This document shows, one piece after another, positions 28,107-35,990 of a stretch of DNA of 39,848 nt (within the stretch, counting starts at the first letter, position 1; each line of letters opens with the position of its first letter). This DNA comes from a virus: positions 1 through 39,848 of IMG/VR virus record IMGVR_UViG_3300022213_000017; one strand, given 5' to 3'. The position numbers were made by a program, and so were the translations under genes. The notes beneath the pieces are model-generated. The model had not been told where the DNA came from, did no database searches, and saw nothing but the letters and a program-made list of their open reading frames with translations.

Positions 28107-28829
28107 TTACGTCTCCGCGTGTCCGGCGAGCGTGAGGGTCGGCGTATAGACGCCGGCGAGCGTGAGGGTCGGCGCATAGACGCCGGCCGTGGTGACGGTG
28201 CGCGCATAGACGCCCGCCACGTCGATCGTGCTGAGGACAATATTCGCGGCATCCACGCCGACCGCGGTGCTGCTGTAGGCGTAGGCGGCCGTGCCAGCCG
28301 AGGCGGCCGTGGCCGCACTCGCGGCGGTCGCCGTATAGGCATAGGTGCCGCTCGCGGTGGTGGCGGCCGTGCTCGTGGCGGTCGCCGTCGCCCCGAACGC
28401 GACCGACGCCGTGCCGGGCGCCGCCGCCGTGCTGGTCGCCGTGGCGGCCGCACTGTAGACGACTGCCGCGGTGCCGGCGCCAGGGCTCGTGTTGCTGTAG
28501 TCGCCCGTCGCGGCGTAGGTGTAGCTGGCCGCGCCGGTGGTCGCCGCCGTGCTCGCCCCGACGCCCGCCGCCGTGTAGGCGACACTGGCGGTCGCGCTCG
28601 AGCTCGCCGTGCTGATCCCGACGCTGCTCGCGGTGTAGGCGGCGCTGGCCGTCGCCGCGCTGGTCGCCGTGCTGGTCCCGACGCCGGCGCCCGCGACCAC
28701 GAGCGCCGCCGTGCCGACCGTGGCCGCGAAGCTCGCGCCAATCGCCAGCGTCGCATAGGCGGCCGACGACGCGCCCGCGCCGCTTTCGGTCGTGCCGCTG
28801 GCGCTGCGGAAGAGGAGCAGCAGGCTCAT
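28107..28829 (-). CDS. Ala/Thr/Ser-rich repeat tail protein
   Basis: This 240-residue protein is built of at least eight imperfect 20-residue repeats with the theme GVGxSTAxxxxTASxAYTAx, then two and a half 10-residue repeats (AGVYAPTLTL, AGVYTPTLTL) near the C-terminus, where the DNA unit is 30 bases (starting at 28123, 28153 and 28183). The composition suggests a long beta-solenoid or extended fibre. It overlaps the 33-residue gene upstream (ATGA) and lies in the tail-fibre region, so an adhesin role is likely. Confidence 0.75.
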   Translation of the reverse strand: MSLLLLFRSASGTTESGAGASSAAYATLAIGASFAATVGTAALVVAGAGVGTSTATSAATASAAYTASSVGISTASSSATASVAYTAAGVGASTAATTGAASYTYAATGDYSNTSPGAGTAAVVYSAAATATSTAAAPGTASVAFGATATATSTAATTASGTYAYTATAASAATAASAGTAAYAYSSTAVGVDAANIVLSTIDVAGVYARTVTTAGVYAPTLTLAGVYTPTLTLAGHAET

Positions 28830-28927
28830 GCCGACTCCTGCGGCGGCCGCGCCACCGCGTCACGCAGCGCCGCCAGCGTACGGGCCAGCGACAGCACCGC
28901 CGAACCAGTCGCCGCGACGACGGGCAT
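28826..28927 (-). CDS. 33-residue microprotein between tail genes
   Basis: From an ATG at 28927 this gene encodes MPVVAATGSAVLSLARTLAA and then LRDAVARPPQESA. It overlaps the upstream stop (TGATG) and the downstream start (ATGA), which strongly suggests it is translated. It may form a short helix or membrane segment. No family is recognised. Confidence 0.6.
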   Translation of the reverse strand: MPVVAATGSAVLSLARTLAALRDAVARPPQESA

Positions 28928-29355
28928 CAGTCGAGGGTGATGGCCGTGGCCGTCGTCAGGCGCGGCGTCACGCCGCTCGACACGGCAATGTTCGGCGACA
29001 CCGTGCCACTGACGAGCAGTTTGCCCGCCCCGCTGATGTCGGTGCCGACCGCGAAATGCGTGATCGTCGCCGTGCCGCCCGTGCATTCGGGGAAATCGAT
29101 ATTCGCGACCGGGCTGACGCTGTCGGCCGTGACCGTCCAGCCCGCGCCGCTGCGGGCGACCGCGACCCTGGCGTACGACGTGTACGACGTTTCGCTGGTC
29201 GTCTGATTGCCCGCCTCCCCCGGATCGCCGGTGTGCAGCGAGACGTAGAGATTGGTCAACGGCGAGGCCGCCGCGTTGTCCGCGAGATTGGCGATCGCCG
29301 TCGCGTTGAAGACGAGTTTCTGCAAATCATTCTCGAATGTGTTGCCTGCGCTCAT
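28927..29355 (-). CDS. Conserved phage virion protein (tail-fibre module)
   Basis: This 142-residue protein begins MSAGNTFENDLQKLVFNATA, continues NLADNAAASPLTNLYVSLHT, then GDPGEAGNQTTSETSYTSYA, and ends with TPRLTTATAITLD. This pattern is common to phage proteins found beside tail fibres and is probably part of the distal tail or receptor-binding set. The ATG at 29355 has AAAGGA nine bases upstream. Confidence 0.75.
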   Translation of the reverse strand: MSAGNTFENDLQKLVFNATAIANLADNAAASPLTNLYVSLHTGDPGEAGNQTTSETSYTSYARVAVARSGAGWTVTADSVSPVANIDFPECTGGTATITHFAVGTDISGAGKLLVSGTVSPNIAVSSGVTPRLTTATAITLD

Positions 29356-29418
29356 GTCGTCGGTCCTTTCGTCGCGTTACGCCGTGCGCCGCCGCACGCC
29401 CTCGGTCGTCGCCATCGC

Positions 29419-30504
29419 TCAGCCCCCGAAAATTTGCGCGCCGAGCGAGACGCCGCCCGCGATGGCGGGATTGTCGTCCACCAGGAGAGCCACAAACATC
29501 GTTTGGGATGTGTCCGGCGTGAATGATGACGTGGCGCTATCGACCGACCCAATCAGGTAGGATGGCAGACACGCCTTGACATCTGCGGGGACGCTGCCCT
29601 CGGCTTGGCCCATGTGATAGAACACCCCTTGGGTCGCATTATTTGAAAATGTCAGCACCACATCGTAGGCAACGCCGCCGGACAATGTCGTTGGTGCGAA
29701 TCGGAATTGCGGATTGTTGTTTGCGATGATGGCATAATCTCCCCCCTCCGTCAGCACCGTGGAGCCGTTCTGATAAATGGCGAGTCCCGTGCTGTACGCG
29801 GCGTTGACGATATTCGTCAGCAACCCCGACACGACGACATCTTCCGAGAACTGCACCCGCACGCCGCGATTGTTGGCATTGCTCGCGTGATTCGTGCTGC
29901 CGACCCACGGACACCCCATCAACGAGCCATCACCGAATTTCAGGACGACGGGCGCCATAGCGTTGTTGTTCATCGTCGGATCGGTGGTAAACCCATCCAA
30001 GCTGTAGCCCGCTTGAAAAATGTACGCATTAACAAACAGCATCTGGGTGGTGGAATCCAGACTCCCGCGCGTGCAGAAGGTGGCGTGATTACTGGCGGGT
30101 GTCGCGTGGGTATTTTTGATCAGTATCCAGAAGACATCGCCCAGCGTCAGCGTGACCGTACATGTAAAGGTCACCCACGTCGTCGCGGATGGACTAGACA
30201 CCGTCGAGGCCCCGCTCGCCAGGTTCGCGCCGCCTGTTTCCGGCCGGTCTGAATCTCCTGTGCCCTGATAGCCCTTACGGACTTCCAGCGAAAAACTCGG
30301 CGTGCCCGTCACGGCGGTGACAAACGCATAGACCGTCAATGTCTCGCTCGTTTGCGCGACGGGCGATACGAACTTGATGGCGTAGACATCACCTGACGAC
30401 TCAAACGTGAAGGCGGAATCGATATTCGGCGAGGAGGTCACACTGCCGCCGTCCTGTGACCCGACCACGAGGCCGAGCATCCCGCGTGAATAATTGAATG
30501 CCAT
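29419..30504 (-). CDS. Beta-rich tail protein, less GC-rich than its surroundings
   Basis: This 361-residue protein starts MAFNYSRGMLGLVVGSQDGG and is beta-rich throughout, with YAIKFVSPVAQTSETLTVYA, DVFWILIKNTHATPASNHAT and VPADVKACLPSYLIGSVDSA near the end. Its composition is visibly more A/T-rich than the rest, so the gene may be a recent arrival. Its place in the tail-fibre run suggests a receptor-binding or decoration role. The start at 30504 is chosen because the 43 codons before it read poorly. Confidence 0.7.
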   Translation of the reverse strand: MAFNYSRGMLGLVVGSQDGGSVTSSPNIDSAFTFESSGDVYAIKFVSPVAQTSETLTVYAFVTAVTGTPSFSLEVRKGYQGTGDSDRPETGGANLASGASTVSSPSATTWVTFTCTVTLTLGDVFWILIKNTHATPASNHATFCTRGSLDSTTQMLFVNAYIFQAGYSLDGFTTDPTMNNNAMAPVVLKFGDGSLMGCPWVGSTNHASNANNRGVRVQFSEDVVVSGLLTNIVNAAYSTGLAIYQNGSTVLTEGGDYAIIANNNPQFRFAPTTLSGGVAYDVVLTFSNNATQGVFYHMGQAEGSVPADVKACLPSYLIGSVDSATSSFTPDTSQTMFVALLVDDNPAIAGGVSLGAQIFGG

Positions 30505-30530
30505 CGTGTGCTCTCTGGCCTCAGCGGCGG

Positions 30531-30800
30531 TTATTGCACGCGAATCGGATTCGGGGCCGACAGGTCGAATGTCAGCCGCTTGCCTTCCACGAGATTGGTA
30601 TTCGAGGCGTCGGCGCTGCGGGACAGAAACCACGCCAGCAGCAGCCGTTCCGCCATAGTGCGGTCGCTGTCAAGGCCAGTAATCTGCTCGCGCACCTCCG
30701 CGAGATCCCGAAACAGATTACTGTGACCATCCTCCCAGATCACTTTGATGGTGCCATCACCATTGAGTTGCCAATCGACAAGCAGTGCATTGACGGCCAT
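30531..30800 (-). CDS. Small uncharacterised tail-region protein
   Basis: This 89-residue protein reads MAVNALLVDWQLNGDGTIKV, DGHSNLFRDLAEVREQITGL and MAERLLLAWFLSRSADASNT. It could be a chaperone or accessory for the neighbouring fibre proteins. The ATG at 30800 with GGGGTG upstream is preferred to a GTG three codons earlier. No family is recognised. Confidence 0.65.
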   Translation of the reverse strand: MAVNALLVDWQLNGDGTIKVIWEDGHSNLFRDLAEVREQITGLDSDRTMAERLLLAWFLSRSADASNTNLVEGKRLTFDLSAPNPIRVQ

Positions 30801-30811
30801 GAGTGTCACCC

Positions 30812-31729
30812 CTACTCTGCGACTGTGGTGCCTTCCATCGACACCGTTTCATACGTATTCGCCCCGCCAGCGGCGGAGAACTCTAGCGTCATCGCCGTGG
30901 CGGCGGTCCCCGGCAACCACAGGCCCGTGCGGACAATCGTCGTCTGCGCCCCGGCCACGGCGGGCAGGCTCATATTCGACCGCCACAGATACGTGCCGCC
31001 GCCCGACGCGCCGTCAATCAGCGCAACCGTGACCTGGGCCGCTGATGGCGCGGTGGTGCCTGCGGCGAGCGTGACCGTAAAGCCCGTGCAGACATTCCGC
31101 ACTCCTGCTGCGCCTGCCGACTGGCTCTTGGTCGCCTGCGTATTCGCGGCGGGCACATGCAACTGCGTCCACACGCCCCCGGCTGGCCCCTGCGACCCCG
31201 TGCGGACGAACGGTCGCCCGTAGACATCCGTCAGCAGATTGGTGCGGTCATTCGCGGCCACGGCAGTCGGCAGCGCCGTCGCCGCCTTGCCGCCGACCTT
31301 GACGGGCTCGCCCGCATCAGGGCTGTCGTGCGCCGTGTCGCCTGAGACACTTGCGCCATCCGAGGCGGCGTTGTCCCAGTCGTCCATGATCTGGAGCGCC
31401 GTGACGGCCGGGTCATCCGAGGCGAGCGTGACCCGTGGCACCGTCGCCCCGACCGCGCCCGCGCCCGCCGCAATCCCCGCCTGCCCGGCGATGATATTGA
31501 CTTTCGCCCGGTCGGTTTCGTCCCAGTCGTCAATGATTTGCAGCGCCGCGACAGCCGCGTCGAGATTGCCGCCCGTTTCGAGCGCCAGTGACGTGACGGG
31601 CGACGAGGCGCCATCGCCGCCGATGTCGAGCTTCACCTTCTGGAAATGCACCCCGGCGACGTCATCGGTGGCGACGACCGGCGTGGCCGTGCCTGACCCG
31701 GTCGCGGGAATCGTCACATTGTCAGCCAT
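30812..31729 (-). CDS. Phage tail/virion protein with repeated DDWD segments
   Basis: This 305-residue protein begins MADNVTIPATGSGTATPVVA and has two related segments, ALQIIDDWDETDRAKVNIIA and ALQIMDDWDNAASDGASVSG, followed by a beta-rich C-terminal half (WTQLHVPAANTQATKSQSAG, LWLPGTAATAMTLEFSAAGG). Proteins of this kind occur widely in tail-fibre regions of uncultured phages, and the C-terminal part resembles a jelly-roll. It probably sits in the distal tail. Confidence 0.75.
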   Translation of the reverse strand: MADNVTIPATGSGTATPVVATDDVAGVHFQKVKLDIGGDGASSPVTSLALETGGNLDAAVAALQIIDDWDETDRAKVNIIAGQAGIAAGAGAVGATVPRVTLASDDPAVTALQIMDDWDNAASDGASVSGDTAHDSPDAGEPVKVGGKAATALPTAVAANDRTNLLTDVYGRPFVRTGSQGPAGGVWTQLHVPAANTQATKSQSAGAAGVRNVCTGFTVTLAAGTTAPSAAQVTVALIDGASGGGTYLWRSNMSLPAVAGAQTTIVRTGLWLPGTAATAMTLEFSAAGGANTYETVSMEGTTVAE

Positions 31730-31740
31730 CGCTCAACTCC

Positions 31741-31848
31741 TCAAATCTCATACGGATGGGCGACACGCTGCCCATCGGCGTACCGCACAAACGAATACGC
31801 CCCGCCCACTCGCAGCACCGCCGCCAGTGGTTCGAGGTGGCCGTCCAT
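31741..31848 (-). CDS. 35-residue microprotein
   Basis: From an ATG at 31848 this gene encodes MDGHLEPLAAVLRVGGAYSF and then VRYADGQRVAHPYEI. It begins three bases after the upstream gene ends, with GGTGA nearby. The product looks protein-like (a short beta-hairpin). No family is known. Confidence 0.6.
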   Translation of the reverse strand: MDGHLEPLAAVLRVGGAYSFVRYADGQRVAHPYEI

Positions 31849-31851
31849 ACG

Positions 31852-32844
31852 TCACCGGGGCACCCCGTCGCCGTAGCCCACGAACCCCGGCACGGTCATC
31901 GCCAGCGCCGAGATGCGTGCCTTCCGCGACGACGCCCACCGCTCGAATGCGGCGGCCTCATGGCACGTCAAATCCCAGCCGCCGCCAGCAATCGGCTGCG
32001 ACCGGCTGATCGTCTCGAGTTCCTCGTGCGACAGCGGCCCGAAGCCCAGCACGTCGGCCATCGCGCTCGCCTCGGCGCGCGAGATGTAGCGGTGCAGCCG
32101 GCAGGCGGCGCCCATCATGTCGATCCAGGCCGCGCGCTCCGGGTCGAGCCGCAGAATCGACTGATACGGCTCGAACAGCAGCACGTCCACGATGCCCTTC
32201 AGTTCGCGCCAGAACCGCTCGCGGTCATAGCCCTCCGCGTCGGACCCGAGGTAAATCAGGCCCTCGCCCGGCACATGCCCGAGATGCGCGCCGATGATGC
32301 TGTCCGGCCGCAGTTCACGCATCCGCCGCGCGACGGCCACGAACACCGCCGGCGTCAGGAAGTCGTTCGCTTCCGGCCCCGGATGCCAATACGCGATGCG
32401 CTCCAGCCAGCCGCGGGCGGCGTAGGCGTCGACGTCGGCCAGCATCGCCGCGGCCTGGCCGGGCGGCCGCACGCCGTCCTCGCCGCCCTGCAGCGCCACG
32501 ACCGGAATCAGCCGGTCGGCATAGAGCTCGTCGAGGCATTCGGCGAAATGCGCGTGCCCGTGCGACGTTGCCCGATAATCGAAGTCCGCCCCGGCGTTCG
32601 GATACCGCAGCACCGGCTGCACCCAGACGTGCGTCGCGCCGATGTCGCGCATGATCTGCCGGAATAGCCGCCGCTTCGTGTCCAGCCAGCCGGCATACGC
32701 ATACGACTGCCAGGGCGAATTCTGCCCCTCGGTCACCGTATAGGCGAAGTCGCCTTTGTAGGCCCGCGCCTCGGCGGGCGTCGGCCGCCACGTCGCGGTC
32801 GGCGCGGTCGCGAAGAACGGCCAGGCGGCAGCGATCGTCACCAT
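31852..32844 (-). CDS. Putative TIM-barrel hydrolase in the tail module
   Basis: This 330-residue protein has strand and helix segments typical of a TIM barrel: IMRDIGATHVWVQPVLRYPN, DRLIPVVALQGGEDG, WLERIAYWHPGPEANDFLTP, IGAHLGHVPGEGLIYL and GIVDVLLFEPYQSI. EPYQ near the end could hold the catalytic acid of a glycoside-hydrolase-like enzyme. It may cut surface polysaccharide at infection. The start is the ATG at 32844; a GTG at 32841 gives a GTGA overlap. The enzyme activity is an inference. Confidence 0.6.
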   Translation of the reverse strand: MVTIAAAWPFFATAPTATWRPTPAEARAYKGDFAYTVTEGQNSPWQSYAYAGWLDTKRRLFRQIMRDIGATHVWVQPVLRYPNAGADFDYRATSHGHAHFAECLDELYADRLIPVVALQGGEDGVRPPGQAAAMLADVDAYAARGWLERIAYWHPGPEANDFLTPAVFVAVARRMRELRPDSIIGAHLGHVPGEGLIYLGSDAEGYDRERFWRELKGIVDVLLFEPYQSILRLDPERAAWIDMMGAACRLHRYISRAEASAMADVLGFGPLSHEELETISRSQPIAGGGWDLTCHEAAAFERWASSRKARISALAMTVPGFVGYGDGVPR

Positions 32845-33863
32845 GACACGTAGGGCACGACGAACGTCCGGCCGTCGCGCTCGGCCACGAGGAAGGCCCC
32901 GTTGGTCGCCACCCGGAACCGCTCCCACGCGCCGGCCGTCGGCCGGTCCTCGAGCACGCCGTCGGGCGTCAGGCAGACGAACCGCCCGCCCGGTTTGCGC
33001 ACGGCGACGAACCCCGGATCGGGATGCGGCACTTGATCGCCGGCGACGAAATTCATCAGCGGAGCGGGAGACAGCGCGAGCATAGACACCTCACGGACCG
33101 AGGCCGGCGGCGCTGGGAGCGGCGCAGGCGGACGCGGCGAGACGACCGGCGGTGGCATGGGCAGGGTGTCGGCCTCGTCGGCCGCCGTCCAGACCGCCAG
33201 CGCCGCGAACGGCACCAGCCCACTCGGATACGACCGCACGAACACCGGCAGATCGTCGCGCAGCACGAGTTGTGTCAATGCCGGCGTCCCGTGCGTCTGC
33301 CCGCCCGTATAGAGCACGTCGCTCGGCCGATGGTAAACCAGATACGTCAGCGCCGTCGCATGATAGCCAGCGACCCACGCGCCATCGGGCGACCAGACGG
33401 GATTGAACAGCCGCAGGCCATTTACCCAGACCGGCGCGCGGTCGTCGGCGCCATGCCAGTTGCGCCGGAGCGTCGGGTCGCCGTGGAAGCCCGTCACCGA
33501 GCCGTCCTTGGTCGGAATCAGCAGCGGGTCGGGGTCGGCCTCGATGCGCCAGGTGTATTGCGTGTCGTGCCAGCAGGCGCGCCCGTCGGGCAGCCAGCCG
33601 GCCGCTGCGCGCCCGTAGATGACGCCCAGCCGCGTCAGGACGCCATCCTCGTCGACGCGGTAGGCGAACCCGTCCTGCCCGGAGAACGCGACGTGGTGAA
33701 CCGGCCAGTGCCGCACGACCGGATGCCGCGCCCAGGTCGGCAGCGCGTGCGTCGCCGCGCCGATCGTGATCGACGGCGACGCCCCGCTCTCCGGCCCCGG
33801 GGCCAGCACTTCGAGCCCGCAGCCCGCACAGAGGCCGGCATACCACGCGCGCCGCTCCTGCAT
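32838..33863 (-). CDS. Uncharacterised tail-region protein, propeller-like
   Basis: This 341-residue protein starts MQERRAWYAGLCAGCGLEVL and has repeated Trp/Asp/Gly segments (HHVAFSGQDGFAYRVDEDGV, GWLPDGRACWHDTQYTWRIE, NPVWSPDGAWVAGYHATAL) that suggest a beta-propeller-like array. A Pro-rich hinge (PPPVVSPRPPAPLPAPPASV) splits off a smaller C-terminal domain. It may bind or sense a surface ligand. The ATG at 33863 starts just after a purine-rich stretch. No family is recognised. Confidence 0.6.
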   Translation of the reverse strand: MQERRAWYAGLCAGCGLEVLAPGPESGASPSITIGAATHALPTWARHPVVRHWPVHHVAFSGQDGFAYRVDEDGVLTRLGVIYGRAAAGWLPDGRACWHDTQYTWRIEADPDPLLIPTKDGSVTGFHGDPTLRRNWHGADDRAPVWVNGLRLFNPVWSPDGAWVAGYHATALTYLVYHRPSDVLYTGGQTHGTPALTQLVLRDDLPVFVRSYPSGLVPFAALAVWTAADEADTLPMPPPVVSPRPPAPLPAPPASVREVSMLALSPAPLMNFVAGDQVPHPDPGFVAVRKPGGRFVCLTPDGVLEDRPTAGAWERFRVATNGAFLVAERDGRTFVVPYVSW

Positions 33864-33876
33864 TACCCGCCTCGCC

Positions 33877-34086
33877 TCATCGCCGCCGCACCCAGAAATG
33901 CACCCACAGCACCACGATCAGGCCGGTTGCCACCCAGACGAGCGGCGCCCAGGCCAGTTGCGCGTTCCACACCATGCGGCTGAGCGTCGTGCCGCCCGTG
34001 GCGAGCGCCCACGCCTCATAGCCGAGCAGCCAGCCGAAGGCCACCCACCAGGCCCAGTAGCGCGTCCACGTATGGCCGACCTTCAT
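33877..34086 (-). CDS. Small two-pass membrane protein (lysis region)
   Basis: This 69-residue protein is Trp-rich, with YWAWWVAFGWLLGYEAWALA and LAWAPLVWVATGLIVVLWVH as two membrane helices and a basic C-terminus. Size, two helices and position beside the endolysin fit a holin or membrane accessory of lysis. It overlaps the upstream gene by four bases (ATGA). Confidence 0.65.
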   Translation of the reverse strand: MKVGHTWTRYWAWWVAFGWLLGYEAWALATGGTTLSRMVWNAQLAWAPLVWVATGLIVVLWVHFWVRRR

Positions 34087-34394
34087 GGCGTGCCCGTCCC
34101 GTCTGCGCGCACGTCCCCGATCGCCGCCGCGCCGGCCTTCGCTTCCGCCAGCGCATTCTGGAACCCGACATAGGCGTTGATGAACGCGATCTGCGCCTCG
34201 CGCACCTTCTCGTTCTTCAATAGATCCTTGTCCGCGGCGAACTCCGTCGCCTCGATGCCGAGGTCGATCATGGTCTGCACGGCGGCGAGCTTTTCCTCGC
34301 CTTTAGCGCTTTTGATCTGCTGCACGCCCTGGATGATGCCGCCGACGTACGGCACGAATCGCAGGCCGAACGTTAGCCATTGCTTCTTGCTCAT
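34083..34394 (-). CDS. Small lysis-region protein
   Basis: This 103-residue protein begins MSKKQWLTFGLRFVPYVGGI and is otherwise helical and charged (SAKGEEKLAAVQTMIDLGIE, EKVREAQIAFINAYVGFQNA). The first 25 residues could associate with membrane. It is coupled on both sides by ATGA overlaps within the lysis genes, so it may be a regulator or chaperone of holin or endolysin. Function unknown. Confidence 0.65.
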   Translation of the reverse strand: MSKKQWLTFGLRFVPYVGGIIQGVQQIKSAKGEEKLAAVQTMIDLGIEATEFAADKDLLKNEKVREAQIAFINAYVGFQNALAEAKAGAAAIGDVRADGTGTP

Positions 34395-34699
34395 ACATCC
34401 TCCCCTTTAACGAACTTCTTGTAGGCGATCTGCGTCAGCATGACTTGTTTCGCATATTCGCCGACCGCGAGCGTGAGGCCCGACAGCGTCAGCCCGTCGA
34501 TGACCAGCCGGCCGGCCTCGCCGTCGAACGTGGCATGGATGCCGACGGTCGCCACGAGCGCCACGGCCCGCGCCACCCAGCGATTCAGCCGTTCGGTCGT
34601 GGTGTCAATCGGCAGCCAGGTCAGCCGCTTCGCGATCTCGATGCCTTTCGCCGACATCCACGCAACGACCGCGCTCCAGATCAATTCCTGATCAGTCAT
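34391..34699 (-). CDS. Putative holin-like membrane protein
   Basis: This 102-residue protein has WVARAVALVATVGIHATF and LVIDGLTLSGLTLAVGEYAK as membrane-like helices, with a basic end (YKKFVKGEDV). Together with its place 15 bases downstream of the endolysin gene this fits a holin or a pinholin-like protein. The ATG at 34699 has only a weak ribosome site. Confidence 0.65.
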   Translation of the reverse strand: MTDQELIWSAVVAWMSAKGIEIAKRLTWLPIDTTTERLNRWVARAVALVATVGIHATFDGEAGRLVIDGLTLSGLTLAVGEYAKQVMLTQIAYKKFVKGEDV

Positions 34700-34714
34700 A
34701 GTCCACCCTGTCGC

Positions 34715-35206
34715 TCACGCGAGCGCCTCGACAAAGGCCGCAATCCGATTCGCCCAGCCGGCCGCGAACCGCCGCGTCTCGGCCTCCCGACTCAGCAGCC
34801 GGCCGAAATGCCGCACCCGGTCGGCCACCACGTAACAGGCCAGCCGGCGCCGGTCGGCCCGCGCGAGCGCGGCGCGCGTCAGCGGGCCCAGCACGCCGTC
34901 GGGACGGACGCCGAGCACGGCCTGCAGCGACCGAATCGCCCGCGGATGCCCGGCATGCACCGCCCAATCGACCACGCACTCCGCCAGCGGATCGACCGGC
35001 TCGCAGACGGCCAGCAGCCCCGTGTCGTGCAGCCAGCGCCGATAGTTGTCGAGCGCCTCGACGGCCGTCGTCGGCGGCGGATAGCCGAACGTGTCGAGCC
35101 AGCCCGGCGTCTGCCCGAACCGCGTCACGCCCGCGCCGTCGCCGACGTCGGCAATCCCGCCCTCGCGCTCGATCACGGCCCAGAGAAGATCGTCGACCGT
35201 TCGCAT
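34715..35206 (-). CDS. Endolysin, GH108-type lysozyme
   Basis: This 163-residue protein is a muramidase of the GH108 kind, which degrades peptidoglycan at lysis. The catalytic Glu is Glu15 in AVIEREGGIADVGDGAGVTR, and FGQTPGWLDTFGY and VVDWAVHAGHPRAIRSLQAV are the family's second region; the C-terminal half (LGVRPDGVLGPLTRAALARA) resembles a peptidoglycan-binding or GH108 C-terminal domain. No signal peptide is seen, so release would depend on the holin. Confidence 0.85.
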   Translation of the reverse strand: MRTVDDLLWAVIEREGGIADVGDGAGVTRFGQTPGWLDTFGYPPPTTAVEALDNYRRWLHDTGLLAVCEPVDPLAECVVDWAVHAGHPRAIRSLQAVLGVRPDGVLGPLTRAALARADRRRLACYVVADRVRHFGRLLSREAETRRFAAGWANRIAAFVEALA

Positions 35207-35209
35207 GGC

Positions 35210-35611
35210 TCACAACCCGGCCCTCAATAACCGAATGGCGTTCAGCAGCAGGGCGACCGAGGCCGCCACACCGATGACACCGATCAACGCCTGCCAGCCC
35301 AGCGTCAGGCCGCGCCGTTCGCCGAGGCCAGCGGCGTGCTGCTCGCGCAGCGCCCGCAAGTCGCTCAAGACGCGCGTATGCTCGCGGTCCCAGACCTCCT
35401 TACTGACGGTGTTCTGCACCAGCGCGGCGCGGTCGGTCAGCACCTCTTTCCGTAAATCGTTCAGCAGATGGAACTGCCGATCCGCTTCCACGCGGGCCAA
35501 CTGCAACGCCTCCCGGTCGCGGGCGTGCAGCTGCTCGTGGTCACGCTGCCACTGTTCGCGCAGCCGCCGCTCGGCTTCTACGCACGTACAGGTCGCTCCG
35601 GGCGGCGGCAT
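35210..35611 (-). CDS. Coiled-coil protein with C-terminal membrane anchor
   Basis: This 133-residue protein begins MPPPGATCTCVEAERRLREQ and has a long charged coiled coil (LHARDREALQLARVEADRQF, then NDLRKEVLTDRAALVQNTVS) ending in ALIGVIGVAASVALLLNAIR as a membrane anchor. This layout is typical of phage proteins near lysis genes that anchor in the membrane. The ATG at 35611 has AGGAGG four bases upstream. A spanin-like role is possible but unproven. Confidence 0.7.
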   Translation of the reverse strand: MPPPGATCTCVEAERRLREQWQRDHEQLHARDREALQLARVEADRQFHLLNDLRKEVLTDRAALVQNTVSKEVWDREHTRVLSDLRALREQHAAGLGERRGLTLGWQALIGVIGVAASVALLLNAIRLLRAGL

Positions 35612-35618
35612 CGTCCTC

Positions 35619-35990
35619 CTAGACCCGCGGCACGATCGGGCTCGGTGGCACCTGCAGCACCGTGCGCTGATGCACGAGGCACCCGGCTTTGATGTCATGC
35701 AGCACGCTCTCGATATGGATCAGTTTCGCCTCGAGCGTCTCGCGCGGCATATAGACCTGCGCCATCGACTCCCGCCAGCCGTTGAGCTTGTCAATATCGA
35801 TCTGCATCGTCCGCCCCTGCTGCCACCACATGCCGACATTGAACAGAAACAGCCCGAACATCATCAGGTCTTTTGCCGTGAGGAAATTGAGCAGCAGCGG
35901 GGGCGCGTCGTGCGGTTGCGCCGAGACGCCCACCGCCAGCATGGCGCCCATCGCGCAGACGATTATCCAGAACCGCACCGTGACGGTCAT
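35619..35990 (-). CDS. Small membrane protein with N-terminal signal-like helix
   Basis: This 123-residue protein starts MTVTVRFWIIVCAMGAMLAV and then AQPHDAPPLLLNFLTAKDLM, continues with a second membrane segment (MMFGLFLFNVGMWW), and has an extended C-terminus. It lies next to the tail hub gene with no gap. It may help DNA injection or act in lysis; no family is recognised. Confidence 0.65.
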   Translation of the reverse strand: MTVTVRFWIIVCAMGAMLAVGVSAQPHDAPPLLLNFLTAKDLMMFGLFLFNVGMWWQQGRTMQIDIDKLNGWRESMAQVYMPRETLEAKLIHIESVLHDIKAGCLVHQRTVLQVPPSPIVPRV

